Part shown: positions 63,795-64,000 of the stretch, one piece after another
Layout of the letters: each line of letters opens with the position of its first letter
Position numbering within the stretch: the first letter of the stretch is position 1
Source of the DNA: Skermanella rosea
GTDB taxonomy: Bacteria > Pseudomonadota > Alphaproteobacteria > Azospirillales > Azospirillaceae
Assembly (NCBI RefSeq): GCF_016806835.2
Contig: NZ_CP086111.1
Span: 3,282,001 to 3,346,000, forward strand
Reading direction: 5' to 3'
Length of the DNA: 64,000 nucleotides
Notes under the pieces: generated by a model
What the model was told of the DNA's origin: nothing
What the model saw: the letters and a program-made list of their open reading frames with translations, nothing else
Databases searched by the model: none
Program-made: the position numbers and the translations under genes

Positions 63795-64000
63795 AATGCT
63801 GTTCCTTTCGCGTGATGACTCCCGTGCCGCCCCTGTGTATTTCGGAATCTCTCCCGTTGTTCCCGCCCTGTCTTTATCGAAATCGATTTTCCTTTAGTTT
63901 CCCACGCCCGGCGGTCGATACAAGGCTATCGGCCCGTCAAGCCGGCGCCGCGGGCCGGCACGAGAACGGACCGGTCCATACGCCGGAACCGCAATGGATC

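Overview
The window comes from a GC-rich, purple non-sulfur type alphaproteobacterium. The best guess is a member of Rhodospirillales/Azospirillaceae (Skermanella- or Azospirillum-like). This rests on a tetraheme PufC reaction centre, a crtEF-bchCXYZ-pufBALMC superoperon, spirilloxanthin-type carotenoid genes, and housekeeping blocks typical of alphaproteobacteria (argH-lptM-lysA-DUF4175 and zinc-ribbon/ftsE-ftsX-ydcF). No rRNA, tRNA or CRISPR array was seen. The taxonomic placement is inference.

Region 1 (1-622) is the end of a vapB antitoxin gene and a complete vapC toxin gene, abutting the photosynthesis cluster across a convergent inverted-repeat terminator. Region 2 (683-16951) is the first half of a photosynthesis gene cluster. 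Read leftwards from the crtE/crtD divergent promoter it runs crtE, crtF, bchC, bchX, bchY, bchZ, pufB, pufA, pufL, pufM, pufC, with most neighbours overlapping by 4 to 7 nt. Rightwards from the same promoter run crtD and crtC. crtI and crtB, plus two tiny membrane-protein genes, face them. Perfect TGT-N12-ACA boxes (PpsR/CrtJ operator pattern) precede bchC, crtE/crtD and bchG, and a one-mismatch version precedes crtI.

Region 3 (17162-21914) is a block with no obvious photosynthetic role: a PQQ-type sugar dehydrogenase lipoprotein, a DUF2231 membrane protein, an MFS transporter, a 73-residue protein and a trypsin-like protease. It separates the two halves of the cluster. Region 4 (21886-28773) resumes with an alpha/beta hydrolase, bchO, bchD, bchI, bchP and bchG, which encode Mg-chelatase subunits and the last steps of bacteriochlorophyll a synthesis. 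puhA, bchFNBHLM, acsF/bchE, crtA and ppsR are not in the window, so the cluster is only partly represented here.

Region 5 (29094-35421) holds an unrecognised membrane protein, a TumE/TumA toxin-antitoxin pair with a palindromic promoter, bcp peroxiredoxin, an orphan ParA ATPase, a Sua5/TsaC tRNA-modification enzyme and a GlcD-like FAD oxidoreductase. Region 6 (35423-40490) is a surface-glycan group: two large multi-span membrane proteins, GtrA and a GT2 glycosyltransferase. Region 7 (40835-48748) is mixed: a small lipoprotein, DUF1491, a lytic transglycosylase, an acyl-CoA dehydrogenase, a class III nucleotide cyclase, hydrolases and a TlpA-type thioredoxin.

Region 8 (48792-59998) is core metabolism and cell division: argH, lptM, lysA, a DUF4175 giant, a CpdR-like receiver, a zinc-ribbon protein, ftsE, ftsX, ydcF, a TrmH-type methyltransferase and plsC. 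Region 9 (60252-63794) is the B12-dependent ribonucleotide reductase nrdJ, a decayed 2-oxoglutarate/Fe(II) oxygenase gene and a glycine-betaine-type binding protein.

The most notable oddities are these. crtC has no canonical start codon ahead of its conserved N-terminus. A perfect 29-bp inverted repeat sits inside the bchX-bchY junction. A dispersed repeat forms the end of one gene and possibly the start of the next. A 28-residue Arg-rich leader ORF is coupled to ftsE. A remnant oxygenase pseudogene lies downstream of nrdJ.
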